The position numbers and the translations under genes were made by a program. Shown in pieces: positions 7,733 through 16,842 of a stretch of 64,000 nucleotides of DNA. The notes under the pieces are model-generated. The model saw only the letters and a program-made list of their open reading frames with translations. It did not search any database and was not told the DNA's origin. Each line of letters starts with the position of its first letter. The stretch's first letter is position 1. The DNA is from Bacteroides thetaiotaomicron VPI-5482 (GTDB lineage Bacteria > Bacteroidota > Bacteroidia > Bacteroidales > Bacteroidaceae), in contig NC_004663.1 in assembly GCF_000011065.1 (NCBI RefSeq), positions 1,364,001 through 1,428,000 on the forward strand. The letters run 5' to 3'.

Positions 7733-9721
7733 ATGAAACAAGAAGAAGACAAATTCACCGGACTACCCGAGAACGCGTTCAGAGAGTTAAAAGCAGGAGA
7801 AGTGTACAATCCCCTGATGAGTCCTTCCAAAAATTATCCGGAAGTAAACTTCTGGTCAGTAACATGGGGTATCGCCATGGCCATCCTTTTCTCGGCAGCC
7901 GCCGCCTATCTGGGGCTGAAAGTGGGACAAGTATTCGAAGCCGCTATTCCGATAGCCATCATTGCCGTAGGAGTCTCCGGTGCAGCCAAAAGAAAAAATG
8001 CGTTAGGAGAAAATGTAATTATCCAGTCTATCGGAGCGTGTTCCGGTGTAATCGTTGCCGGAGCCATCTTTACCCTCCCCGCCCTTTATATCCTTCAAGT
8101 CAAATATCCTGAGATGACAGTCAGCTTTATGCAGGTATTTATCAGCTCGCTGCTGGGTGGTGTACTGGGTATCCTGTTTCTGATTCCTTTCCGCAAATAT
8201 TTCGTCAGCGATATGCACGGCAAATATCCTTTCCCCGAAGCAACCGCTACTACACAGGTGCTGGTGTCCGGAGAAAAGAGCGGCAGCCAGGCCAAACCGC
8301 TGTTGATGGCGGGAATGATCGGTGGATTGTATGACTTCATCGTGGCCACTTTCGGCTGGTGGAACGAGAACTTCACCACCCGCGTATGCGGAGCCGGAGA
8401 AATGCTGGCTGAGAAAGCGAAACTGGTATTCAAAGTAAATACGGGAGCTGCCGTACTCGGTCTGGGCTATATCGTCGGACTGAAATATGCTTCCATCATC
8501 TGTGCCGGATCACTGGCAGTATGGTGGATCATCATTCCGGGAATGTCCGCCATCTGGGGAGACAGCGTGCTGAACGCATGGAACCCCGAAATCACTTCTA
8601 CGGTAGGCATGATGAGCCCCGAAGAAATCTTCAAGTATTACGCCAAGAGCATCGGTATCGGCGGTATTGCCATGGCGGGTGTCATCGGTATCATCCGTTC
8701 GTGGGGAATCATCAAGAGTGCCGTCGGACTGGCTGCCAAAGAAATGGGCGGTAAAGGCAATGTAGAAAAGAATATCGTGCGTACACAGCGTGACCTTTCG
8801 ATGAAAATCATCGCTATCGGCTCTATCCTTACGCTGATTCTGATCGTGCTGTTCTTCTACTTCGATATCATGCAGGGAAATATCGTCCATACGCTGGTAG
8901 CGATTGCGCTGGTAGCAGGCATTTCCTTCCTGTTCACGACGGTAGCTGCCAATGCGATTGCCATTGTAGGCACCAATCCGGTATCGGGAATGACATTGAT
9001 GACACTGATTCTGGCTTCCGTAGTGATGGTAGCTGTCGGACTGAAAGGTCCTTCGGGCATGGTGGCCGCACTTGTGATGGGTGGTGTAGTATGTACGGCA
9101 CTGTCTATGGCGGGCGGTTTCATCACCGACTTGAAAATCGGTTACTGGCTGGGTAGTACGCCCGCCAAACAGGAAACATGGAAATTCTTGGGAACCATCG
9201 TTTCTGCTGCCACGGTAGGCGGTGTAATGATTATACTGAACAAGACATACGGCTTCACCAGCGGCGCACTGGCTGCACCACAAGCCAATGCGATGGCGGC
9301 CGTTATCGAACCGCTGATGAGCGGCGTAGGCGCCCCCTGGTTGCTGTATGGCATCGGTGCAATCCTTGCTATCGTGCTGACATTCTTCAAGATTCCCGCA
9401 CTGGCCTTTGCGCTGGGTATGTTTATTCCGTTGGAGCTGAATGTGCCGCTGGTAGTAGGCGGTGCCGTCAACTGGTATGTGACAAGCCGCAGCAAGGATA
9501 CGGCACTCAATACGGAAAGAGGTGAAAAAGGAACATTGCTGGCATCCGGTTTCATTGCCGGAGGCGCATTGATGGGAGTAGTGAGCGCGGCAATGCGTTT
9601 CGGCGGTATCAATCTGGTCAACGAAGCCTGGCTGAACAATACCTGGTCGGAAGTGTTAGCATTAGGAGCTTACGCTTTATTGATCCTCTACTTTATCAAG
9701 GCTTCCATGAAAGTAAAATAA
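7733..9721 (+). CDS. OPT family oligopeptide transporter
   Basis: A 662-residue inner-membrane protein of the OPT family (bacterial length). It opens with LPENAFRELKAGEVYNPL and then has about 16 hydrophobic segments. The AIPIAIIAVGVSGAAKR, FPFRKY-like and KYPFPEATATTQVL segments are typical of the family, whose members import peptides or metal-chelate complexes using the proton gradient. The substrate is not evident. The start ATG at 7733 follows the terminator by about 45 bp. The hydrolase gene begins one base after its stop codon, so the two are translationally close and could share a function such as use of cell-wall peptides. Confidence 0.93.
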   Translation: MKQEEDKFTGLPENAFRELKAGEVYNPLMSPSKNYPEVNFWSVTWGIAMAILFSAAAAYLGLKVGQVFEAAIPIAIIAVGVSGAAKRKNALGENVIIQSIGACSGVIVAGAIFTLPALYILQVKYPEMTVSFMQVFISSLLGGVLGILFLIPFRKYFVSDMHGKYPFPEATATTQVLVSGEKSGSQAKPLLMAGMIGGLYDFIVATFGWWNENFTTRVCGAGEMLAEKAKLVFKVNTGAAVLGLGYIVGLKYASIICAGSLAVWWIIIPGMSAIWGDSVLNAWNPEITSTVGMMSPEEIFKYYAKSIGIGGIAMAGVIGIIRSWGIIKSAVGLAAKEMGGKGNVEKNIVRTQRDLSMKIIAIGSILTLILIVLFFYFDIMQGNIVHTLVAIALVAGISFLFTTVAANAIAIVGTNPVSGMTLMTLILASVVMVAVGLKGPSGMVAALVMGGVVCTALSMAGGFITDLKIGYWLGSTPAKQETWKFLGTIVSAATVGGVMIILNKTYGFTSGALAAPQANAMAAVIEPLMSGVGAPWLLYGIGAILAIVLTFFKIPALAFALGMFIPLELNVPLVVGGAVNWYVTSRSKDTALNTERGEKGTLLASGFIAGGALMGVVSAAMRFGGINLVNEAWLNNTWSEVLALGAYALLILYFIKASMKVK

Positions 9722-9722
9722 G

Positions 9723-11270
9723 ATGAGGAAACTGTTATCTGTTATAGTATCACTTATGACTGCAATGGCATTTGCACAACAGCCCGTCGAGCTACCTTTG
9801 TGGCCCGACGGTGCTCCCAACTCCAACGGACTGACCGGCGGGGAAAAGGAAGTGTCGCCCCACAGACTCAGCAATGTCACCGCCCCCACCATAACCGTTT
9901 ATCGTGCACCACAACCAAACGGAATGGCTGTCATCATGTGTCCCGGAGGTGGCTACAGCCGCCTCGCCATGGATCATGAAGGGCACGATATGGCATCCTG
10001 GTTCTGCGGACAGGGCATCACTTACGTTGTATTAAAGTACCGGATGCCGAACGGTCATTGCGAAGTCCCTTTGTCGGATGCGGAAAGAGCAATTCGCATC
10101 GTACGCGAGCATGCTGGAGAATGGAATATCCATCCCCGCAAAATAGGAATCATGGGAGCATCCGCCGGAGGACATCTCGCCTCTACCCTTGCCACCCATT
10201 ACAGTGCGGCATCGCGTCCCGACTTTCAGATTCTGCTTTATCCGGTGGTCACCATGACGCAAAGTACTCATGGCGGTTCGAGAAAAGAGCTTCTGGGCGG
10301 AAATCCGACCGCAGAACAAGAGGTACTCTTCTCCAACGAACTGCAAGTGACATCCGATACTCCGCAAGCCTTTATCGTCCTGTCTTCTGATGACGGTGCC
10401 GTGCCTCCTTCCAACGGAGTGAACTATTATCTCGCTTTACAGAAAAACAATGTTCCCGCATCGCTTCATGTCTACCCTACCGGCGGACATGGCTGGGGAT
10501 TCCGGGACAACTTCAAGTATAAGCAACAATGGACACAGGAACTCGAAAAGTGGTTGCGTGAGGGTGTCGTATTTCCGAAGGAGACAGCACCGATGTTGAG
10601 AATCGGAAAGACGTACCTTGGAACAAAGTATGTAGCCAACACACTGGATCAGGGAACGGAAGAAAAGTTAGTCATCCTGCCCCAAACGGTAGATTGCCTT
10701 ACTTTCGTCGAATATACGCTGGCTCAGGCGATGGGGTCTTCTTTTGCCGATAATCTGCAAAAGATACGTTATCGGGACGGTGTGATCGACGGATACACTT
10801 CGCGGTTGCACTATACCTCCGACTGGATTGAGAACGGTGTCCGCCAAGGATTTCTGGAAGACGTTACTGCACAAAACAGTACGCAGACCACCAAACTGTC
10901 TCTCTCTTATATGTCCACCCATCCCCAAAAGTACAGGCAACTGGCGGATTCGCCGGAGAACGTGAAACGGATGGCCGAGCATGAAAAGGCATTGTCCGGG
11001 AAAAAGGTACACTGGCTACCTAAAGGAAAACTCCCCGACGCAGGACTTCCGTGGATCATGGACGGTGATATCATCGCCATCACCACGAATCTTCCGGGAC
11101 TGGATGTAGCTCATGTAGGGATGGCCGAATATATAAACGGAAAGTTGCATTTGCTTCACGCCTCTTCTACGCTTGGCAAGGTTGTTGTCAGCGAAGAGCC
11201 TCTCAGCCAAATGCTTCGCAATAATAAATCATGGAGCGGCATACGTGTCGTCCGGATGTCTCACCCTTAA
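9723..11270 (+). CDS. Fusion of alpha/beta hydrolase (acetyl-esterase type) and DUF1460 amidase-like domain
   Basis: A 515-residue secreted protein with signal peptide (MRKLLSVIVSLMTAMAFA-Q). Residues about 20-285 form a BD-FAE/acetylxylan-esterase-type alpha/beta hydrolase with the oxyanion motif CPGGGYSRLA, nucleophile elbow GASAGGH and a late GGHGWGF histidine. Residues about 290-515 match DUF1460, an NlpC/P60-related fold: TYLGTKYVANTLDQG, then VDCLTFVEY with the probable catalytic Cys, and a DVAHVGMAEY histidine segment. DUF1460 proteins are considered cell-wall peptide amidases. The joined activities suggest deacylation plus amide cleavage on one polymer, possibly peptidoglycan. The gene follows the OPT transporter by one base. 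Confidence 0.87.
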   Translation: MRKLLSVIVSLMTAMAFAQQPVELPLWPDGAPNSNGLTGGEKEVSPHRLSNVTAPTITVYRAPQPNGMAVIMCPGGGYSRLAMDHEGHDMASWFCGQGITYVVLKYRMPNGHCEVPLSDAERAIRIVREHAGEWNIHPRKIGIMGASAGGHLASTLATHYSAASRPDFQILLYPVVTMTQSTHGGSRKELLGGNPTAEQEVLFSNELQVTSDTPQAFIVLSSDDGAVPPSNGVNYYLALQKNNVPASLHVYPTGGHGWGFRDNFKYKQQWTQELEKWLREGVVFPKETAPMLRIGKTYLGTKYVANTLDQGTEEKLVILPQTVDCLTFVEYTLAQAMGSSFADNLQKIRYRDGVIDGYTSRLHYTSDWIENGVRQGFLEDVTAQNSTQTTKLSLSYMSTHPQKYRQLADSPENVKRMAEHEKALSGKKVHWLPKGKLPDAGLPWIMDGDIIAITTNLPGLDVAHVGMAEYINGKLHLLHASSTLGKVVVSEEPLSQMLRNNKSWSGIRVVRMSHP

Positions 11271-11275
11271 AACAA

Positions 11276-12214
11276 ATGATTATGAAACGAGTAAAACATT
11301 TACTTCTCGCGTCGTGTCTGTTGCCTACTTTTTTGGGGGCACAGGGAGTGGCAAGCGCCTCTTTTCTGGAGATTACTCCGGATGCCCAATCGGCAGGTAT
11401 GGCCGGCACAGGACTGGCTATCACTGACAATGGAAGCACGGCTATCTTTCATAACGCTTCCACCATCGCTTTCTCGCAGGATGTAATGGGTGCCAGCTAC
11501 TCATACGCTGACATAAATAAAGACTTTGGAATGCATAGCGCATCCCTTTTCTACCGCATCGGACGGGAAGGGAAGCACGGATTTAGCGTAGGATTCCGTC
11601 ACTACAAGGATGCCGATTTTCATTGGCAGGACGGTGCGGAAGATCATGCCCGCGCATGGAACGTAGAAGCCGCATACTTCAGAAATGTAGCCAAAAACCT
11701 GTCCCTTTCATTAACACTCAGATATCTGCAGGCAAAAGCCTATAAGGATGCGGACAGCAAAGGGTCAGTCTCCGTGGACCTCGGTGCCAGCTATCATCGC
11801 AGCATGGGTATTCTGGACGAAATGGCTTCATGGACTATCGGATTTCAAGCCGCCAACCTGGGCAGCAAGCTGGACGGACAGAAACTGCCTGCCCGACTGG
11901 GACTGGGTGGTGCCATCGACCTGCCGTTCAGTATGGACAACCGCTTGCAGGTGGCTCTTGACTTCAATTACCTGCTCCCGTCCGAGTACCGCCATCTTCA
12001 AGCCGGCATCGGAGCGGAATATAATTTCCTGAAATATGGAATTATCCGCGGAGGATACCACTTCGGGGATAACGACAAAGGAACAGGCAATTACGGTACA
12101 CTGGGCTGCGGAATCAACTTCTGGCCGATTCGCGCGGATTTCTCTTATGCACTGGCTGATAAAGACTGTTTCATGCATAAGACATGGCAGCTCGGCATTG
12201 GAATCGTTTTCTAG
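11276..12214 (+). CDS. PorV/PorQ-like outer membrane beta-barrel protein
   Basis: About 312 residues from the ATG at 11276 (MIMKRV; the ATG at 11282 is equally possible); the reading frame is open further upstream but a signal peptide (KHLLLASCLLPTFLGAQG) supports this start. The sequence SFLEITPDAQSAGMAGTGLA followed by HNASTIAF is the N-terminal signature of the PorV/PorQ family (type IX secretion-related and other outer-membrane barrels of Bacteroidetes). Alternating beta strands continue to a C-terminal aromatic strand ending IGIVF. The role here is unknown. It lies 5 bp after the esterase fusion, so probably the third gene of an OPT-esterase-porin operon. Confidence 0.8.
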   Translation: MIMKRVKHLLLASCLLPTFLGAQGVASASFLEITPDAQSAGMAGTGLAITDNGSTAIFHNASTIAFSQDVMGASYSYADINKDFGMHSASLFYRIGREGKHGFSVGFRHYKDADFHWQDGAEDHARAWNVEAAYFRNVAKNLSLSLTLRYLQAKAYKDADSKGSVSVDLGASYHRSMGILDEMASWTIGFQAANLGSKLDGQKLPARLGLGGAIDLPFSMDNRLQVALDFNYLLPSEYRHLQAGIGAEYNFLKYGIIRGGYHFGDNDKGTGNYGTLGCGINFWPIRADFSYALADKDCFMHKTWQLGIGIVF

Positions 12215-12272
12215 GCTTTTCCTTCGGGCAGTCCGCTAAGTTTTATCATTGAGCAGAGTCTGCCGGGTTCTT

Positions 12273-12956
12273 TCATTGAGCAATCTGCTGTTTTTTTTCG
12301 TTCAGCAGTCTGCCAAGCTCGCATTCAAGGCGTTGCTTCACTTCGTCCATAGGCACTTCGTGCTTCAGTTCCTGACGAAGAGAAGTGACGCCTTTATCTA
12401 TAAAGCCACAAGGATGAATATAGCTGAAATAGCGTAAATCCGTATTCACATTCAAGGCCAGTCCGTGCATGGTGACGTAGTGGCTGCTCCTCACCCCGAT
12501 CGCACAAATCTTACGGGCACGGGGCGTACTCCCCTCCAGCCAGACACCTGTTGCCTTTTCAAGCCGTCCCGCTTCAATGCCATAGGAGGCACAGACACGT
12601 ATCACAGCCTCTTCGAGCAGGTGCACATATTCCTTCAACCCCAAATGAAACTCTTCCAGATTCAAGATCGGATAACAGACTAGCTGTCCGGGACCGTGAT
12701 ACGTGATATCCCCTCCCCGATCTATATGGAAAAGGGTAGCCTGAATGGCTTTCAGCTGATCGTCATTCAACAGCATATTATTTTCTTTTCCGCTACGTCC
12801 CAAAGTATAGACGTGCGGATGTTCGCACATAATAATACGGTTTTCATACGCTTCTCCCTGCGCTTTTGCGCGGACAAGAGTATCAAACCATTCCGTCTGC
12901 CGCTGCCATGCCTCGGCGTACGGAATCAAATTCCAGTCTACTAACACAGTTTTCAT
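12273..12956 (-). CDS. lipB: Octanoyltransferase LipB
   Basis: LipB moves octanoate from acyl carrier protein to lipoyl domains, the first step of lipoate synthesis. The 227-residue protein has CEHPHVYTLGRSGKENN, RGGDITYHGPGQLVCYPI (family signature), the lysine segment ARKICAIGVR, MHGLALNV, and the HPCGFIDKGVTSL motif with the catalytic cysteine. Length is normal. A TACTTTTG promoter box sits directly upstream and is divergent from the AraC gene. Confidence 0.96.
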   Translation of the reverse strand: MKTVLVDWNLIPYAEAWQRQTEWFDTLVRAKAQGEAYENRIIMCEHPHVYTLGRSGKENNMLLNDDQLKAIQATLFHIDRGGDITYHGPGQLVCYPILNLEEFHLGLKEYVHLLEEAVIRVCASYGIEAGRLEKATGVWLEGSTPRARKICAIGVRSSHYVTMHGLALNVNTDLRYFSYIHPCGFIDKGVTSLRQELKHEVPMDEVKQRLECELGRLLNEKKQQIAQ

Positions 12957-12961
12957 GAGGA

Positions 12962-12969
12962 CAAAAGTA
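12962..12969 (-). promoter_or_regulatory. Bacteroides -7 promoter box for lipB
   Basis: The minus strand reads TACTTTTG (TAnnTTTG), 6 bp before the lipB start codon, implying an almost leaderless transcript. Confidence 0.45.
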
Positions 12970-12989
12970 AGAAATAAAAAGAAAAATCG

Positions 12990-12997
12990 TACATTTG
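12990..12997 (+). promoter_or_regulatory. Bacteroides -7 promoter box for the AraC gene
   Basis: TACATTTG matches TAnnTTTG, 49 bp before the ATG at 13046, divergent from the lipB promoter. Confidence 0.55.
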
Positions 12998-13045
12998 TAG
13001 ATCGAATATAACAAGCACTCTAAACCAAAGATAACAAACACTCTT

Positions 13046-13882
13046 ATGAAAATGGAAGTTCCACAAGTAGATTTGCCACTGGAGGTGTTGGCATGGACTA
13101 AAGTAACTGAAGATATTCTGAACATCTACAAGCAATCGTGCCGGCTGCAGGCGTGTATTTTCGCCATCTGTACGGAAGGAACCATGAAAGTCTCCATCAA
13201 TCTGTTGGAATACGAGGTTCACCCGAATGATCTGATTACATTACTTCCCGGAACAATCATACAGTTCCGTGAGAAAGCGGAAAAGGTAAGTCTTTGTTTT
13301 GCCGGATTCTCCGCGAAATGTATCGGACATATCAACTTGCTGACCACCATCGGGAACGCTTATCCCAAGCTGATAGAACAGCCGATCATCCCTCTTTCCG
13401 AGAATATCGCCGACTATCTGAAGGAATATTTTGCCTTGTTGTCTCATGCCAGTTGTGACGAGTCTTTCAAGATGGACTCCAAATTGGCGGACTTGTCACT
13501 CCAGACTATTCTGACAAGTATCCAACTGATGTACCGGAATTATTCGGGAAACAATCATTCGAACCGTAAGAAGGAGATTTGCCGGAAGTTGATTCAACTG
13601 ATCACTGAACACTACAAAGATCAGCGTTGTGCACAGTTCTATGCCGATCAACTGGGAATCTCTCTGCAACATCTGAGCACCACCGTAAAACAAGTGACGG
13701 GGAAAAGTGTATTGGATACTATTGCTTATATTGTCATTATCGACGCCAAAGCGCAGCTAAAGGGGACGGATATGACTATTCAGGAGATAGCTTATTCGCT
13801 GAATTTCCCGAATCCCTCTTTCTTCTGCAAGTTCTTCAGACGGCATGTAGGGATGTCGCCGCTGGAATTTAGAAATAGTTGA
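13046..13882 (+). CDS. AraC family transcriptional regulator
   Basis: A 278-residue protein with an N-terminal cupin-like sensing half (about residues 20-160) and a C-terminal AraC-type double HTH (about 180-278). The HTH signature is AQFYADQLGISLQHLSTTVKQ followed by TIQEIAYSLNFPNPSFFCKFFRRHVGMSPLEFR. Ligand and targets cannot be deduced. It is divergent from lipB and followed by the composite inverted repeat, then convergent copA. The copper genes are therefore not obviously in its operon. Confidence 0.9.
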   Translation: MKMEVPQVDLPLEVLAWTKVTEDILNIYKQSCRLQACIFAICTEGTMKVSINLLEYEVHPNDLITLLPGTIIQFREKAEKVSLCFAGFSAKCIGHINLLTTIGNAYPKLIEQPIIPLSENIADYLKEYFALLSHASCDESFKMDSKLADLSLQTILTSIQLMYRNYSGNNHSNRKKEICRKLIQLITEHYKDQRCAQFYADQLGISLQHLSTTVKQVTGKSVLDTIAYIVIIDAKAQLKGTDMTIQEIAYSLNFPNPSFFCKFFRRHVGMSPLEFRNS

Positions 13883-13970
13883 GTCCGTTACTTCTAAAAT
13901 CAATGGATCAGTCGGAAATACCGTTTTTGATTCCAGATATACAGATTTGAGCCAACTATCCGCATGGATT

Positions 13971-14111
13971 CCCCTCTTTCTCGAAGGAGGGGTGACCGTA
14001 GGGCGGGGTGGTAGGTAAAACAAGGTTATCTCTAATTTATTGTGAATGAAAGAATTGCGTATTCACCTACCACCTCCCCCTACGGGTACTCCTCCTTTCC
14101 GAAGGAGGAGA
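13971..14111. repeat. Composite inverted repeat with hairpins inside each arm
   Basis: Arms 13971-14016 and 14065-14111 are imperfect reverse complements (about 80 percent by eye), separated by 48 bp. Each arm also holds its own hairpin: CCCCTC...GAGGGG-type on the left and CCTCC...GGAGG-type on the right. The inner ends are the perfect pair GGTGGTAGGT/ACCTACCACC. It lies between the convergent AraC and copA genes. It may act as a bidirectional terminator or be a dispersed repeat or MITE. Confidence 0.8.
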
Positions 14112-14179
14112 ATGAAGATACTACCGACTTTTTAGCCAGCCCCATAAATCCATAAAAGAACATTAAGCAGGCTCTCTTC

Positions 14180-16396
14180 TTAAATCTTCCTTCTTCCCAA
14201 ACTCAACGAATTGAGCACTACACTCACACTGGAGAATGCCATGGCGGCACTTGCCAGCATCGGATTCAGCAACAATCCGTTTATAGGGAACAATACTCCG
14301 GCAGCGATAGGAATACCGATCAGATTGTAGATGAATGCCCAGAAAAGGTTCTGATGAATCAGTCGTACAGTCTGCCTGGATAGTTCGAAGGCTTTGGGAA
14401 GTAACAGCAAGTCGGATGTCATCAGCGTTACCATAGCGACATCCATAGCAATATCCGTACCCTTTCCCATAGCAATGCTGACGTCAGCCAATGCAAGTGC
14501 CTGCGAGTCATTGATACCATCGCCCACCATTGCCACTTTCTTTCCCTGCATTTGCAGTTCACGCACAAATTCGGCTTTGTCGTCCGGCAAGGCATCTGCC
14601 ACAAACCGCTCGATACCCAGACGGGAAGAGACTGCCAGAGCCGTCCGCTGACCGTCACCGGTAAGCATACAGATATCGATGCCCTGACGTTTCAGTTCTT
14701 TCACTGCTTCGGCAGAAGTAGCCTTGATCGGGTCGGAAACGGCAATGATAGCCAAAAGTTCATTCTCACGTCCGAAGTATATGATTCCGTTTCCGTCTGA
14801 TTCGTAGTGTACCAGCATATCCGCCATGACATCGCTCACTGTAGCGCTGAAATCTTTCAGAAGTTTATGGCTGCCCACCCAGTAAGTCTTGCCTTGATAA
14901 GACACCTTTATACCTTTGCCTGTGATGCTCTCAAAACTGCTCAAAGGAGCGGGAGTTATCTTTTCCTCGTCTTGAAGTACGGCGACAATCGCGCCTGCCA
15001 ACGGGTGTTCCGATTTCAGTTCGGCAGCCAGAAGTACATCTTTGAAGTGTTCTTCCTGCGGCTGTGCCCACAACCATCCGGTAGCGGTAGGATGTCCTTC
15101 GGTCAAAGTACCGGTTTTATCCAGTACCACCACATCTACTTTACGCATCTGCTCCAGAGCGACGGCGTCTTTTATCAGAATATGCTGTCCGGCAGCTTTA
15201 CCGATTCCTACCATCAGCGCAGTAGGTGTAGCAAGTCCCAAAGCACAGGGACAGGCTATGACCAGAACGGATACGGCAGAAAGAATACCATAAGAAATAT
15301 ACTCACTGCCACCGATAGCCACCCACAGCACAAACGTCAGAATGGCAATTCCCAACACGACAGGAACGAAGATGCCTGTAATACGGTCGACGATGCGCTG
15401 CACAGGAGCTTTGCTGCCTTGTGCTTCCTGCACCATGTGAATGATGCGTGCCAGCACAGTATCGCTTCCCACCTGAGAAGCACGAATGATGAAGGAACCG
15501 CGCTGATTGATTGTTCCGGCAAGGACCTTATCGCCCTTTTTCTTCTCTACCGGAATCGGCTCACCGCTAATCATACTTTCATCCACATACGAATCGCCCT
15601 CCGAAAGCTGGCCATCCACGGGAATCTGTTCGCCGGGACGGACTACCACCATATCGCCTACCTGCAACAGGTCTATTTGTATCTCTTCCTCTACCCCACC
15701 ACGCAATACACGTGCCACTTTGGGCTGCATTCCCATCAGTTTGCGAATGGCATCCGAGGTATTTCCTTTGGCGCGTTCCTCCATCATCTTTCCGGTCAGA
15801 ACGAAGGCAATGATCACTGCGGAAGCTTCGTAATAGACGTGCGGTTCCAGTCCGCGATCTGTCCAGAACTGCGGAAAGAAGGTGTTGAACAAACTGAAAA
15901 GGAAGGCTATCGAGGTACTCAACGCAACCAGCGTATCCATATTGCTACGACCGATCTTCGCCTGTTTCCATGCCCCCGTGAAGAAACTTCCTCCGAAGAG
16001 CACCATTACCGGAATAGCAAGCAACATTTGTATCTCGTTAGAGTATGGCATATGCATTAATAACATTGAAAAGATAAGCAACGGCACTACAAATATCCAC
16101 GCACCGATCACTTTCCGTTTCAGACGAAGGTAGCGCTTATGCTGTTCTTCTTCCCGACGTTCTTCTTTATTCGCTTCTTCTACTATCAGATCATAACCGG
16201 CAGCAAGTACCGCTGCACGGATTTCTCCGGGGGTGAGCTTGTCGTCCTCATAAGAAATCGTCAATGTATTTGAAGCAAAGTTGACGGAAGCATCAACGAC
16301 TCCCGGCAACTTTTTCACTGTCTTTTCTACATTGTTAGCGCATCCCGCACAATGCATATTAAGCACGGGAAACGCTTTTTTTGCTATATTACCCAT
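14180..16396 (-). CDS. copA: Copper-translocating P-type ATPase CopA
   Basis: A 738-residue P1B-type ATPase that exports Cu+ from the cytoplasm. One N-terminal heavy-metal domain has MHCAGC (residues about 14-19). The membrane part contains the CPC metal site (ACPCALGLATPTA). The phosphorylation loop DKTGT, the HP dipeptide in SEHPLAGA and the hinge GDGIND are all intact. The last helix has the MAFSSVSVVLNSL stretch typical of Cu+ pumps. The secreted HMA protein precedes it by 63 bp on the same strand. In the ancestral arrangement a TonB receptor and a Cys-rich protein lay further upstream, so this is the last gene of a copper operon now cut by the mobile element. Confidence 0.96.
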   Translation of the reverse strand: MGNIAKKAFPVLNMHCAGCANNVEKTVKKLPGVVDASVNFASNTLTISYEDDKLTPGEIRAAVLAAGYDLIVEEANKEERREEEQHKRYLRLKRKVIGAWIFVVPLLIFSMLLMHMPYSNEIQMLLAIPVMVLFGGSFFTGAWKQAKIGRSNMDTLVALSTSIAFLFSLFNTFFPQFWTDRGLEPHVYYEASAVIIAFVLTGKMMEERAKGNTSDAIRKLMGMQPKVARVLRGGVEEEIQIDLLQVGDMVVVRPGEQIPVDGQLSEGDSYVDESMISGEPIPVEKKKGDKVLAGTINQRGSFIIRASQVGSDTVLARIIHMVQEAQGSKAPVQRIVDRITGIFVPVVLGIAILTFVLWVAIGGSEYISYGILSAVSVLVIACPCALGLATPTALMVGIGKAAGQHILIKDAVALEQMRKVDVVVLDKTGTLTEGHPTATGWLWAQPQEEHFKDVLLAAELKSEHPLAGAIVAVLQDEEKITPAPLSSFESITGKGIKVSYQGKTYWVGSHKLLKDFSATVSDVMADMLVHYESDGNGIIYFGRENELLAIIAVSDPIKATSAEAVKELKRQGIDICMLTGDGQRTALAVSSRLGIERFVADALPDDKAEFVRELQMQGKKVAMVGDGINDSQALALADVSIAMGKGTDIAMDVAMVTLMTSDLLLLPKAFELSRQTVRLIHQNLFWAFIYNLIGIPIAAGVLFPINGLLLNPMLASAAMAFSSVSVVLNSLSLGRRKI

Positions 16397-16459
16397 ATAA
16401 TCCTTTACTCTTTAATTAATTAGTATTTATAAAACAAGCAAATACGGGTATTTGTTCGA

Positions 16460-16819
16460 TTACTTCTTATCGGCCTTCTTATCCTCTTTCTTAGATTCTT
16501 GTTTGCCATCTTTCTTGCCGTCCTGCTTGGTTTCCTTCACAAACTCGGCCTCATAATTGAACTTTTTGAATCCTGCCTGCAACTTCTTCACATCTGTCTT
16601 TTCGGCATCGTAGGTGATGGACACGGTTTTGTTCTTCAGTTCGGTGGAAAGTTCCTTCACGCCTTTCTCGAAGCGCATGTTATTTTTCACTTTCTTCTCG
16701 CAGTTCTCGCAGTGCATCTGAGAGACTTTGAATATGACTACACGGATATCCTTTGCCAACACGGCTGCTACGCTCAAAAGAGCCACCACGCAAGTGGCCA
16801 TCCATCTTTTTGTTCTCAT
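16460..16819 (-). CDS. Secreted heavy-metal-associated (HMA) domain protein
   Basis: A 119-residue protein with a signal peptide (MRTKRWMATCVVALLSVAAVLA) and one HMA fold with the metal motif MHCENC at residues about 35-40. It ends in a lysine-rich low-complexity tail (residues about 98-119). It should bind Cu+ in the periplasm and may pass it on to or from the membrane pump. The gene lies between the C-terminal receptor fragment (23 bp) and copA (63 bp). The nearest upstream host promoter now lies 41.6 kb away, so expression must come from a local or element-borne promoter. Confidence 0.88.
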   Translation of the reverse strand: MRTKRWMATCVVALLSVAAVLAKDIRVVIFKVSQMHCENCEKKVKNNMRFEKGVKELSTELKNKTVSITYDAEKTDVKKLQAGFKKFNYEAEFVKETKQDGKKDGKQESKKEDKKADKK

Positions 16820-16842
16820 TTTTCTTATTCGTTTAATGGTTA

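Noticed and set aside
14807..16060. Long plus-strand open frame (417 codons) opposite copA
   Set aside because: It lies completely inside copA, whose motifs are intact on the other strand, and its product shows low-complexity His/Arg/Ser bias. It is a shadow of copA codon use.
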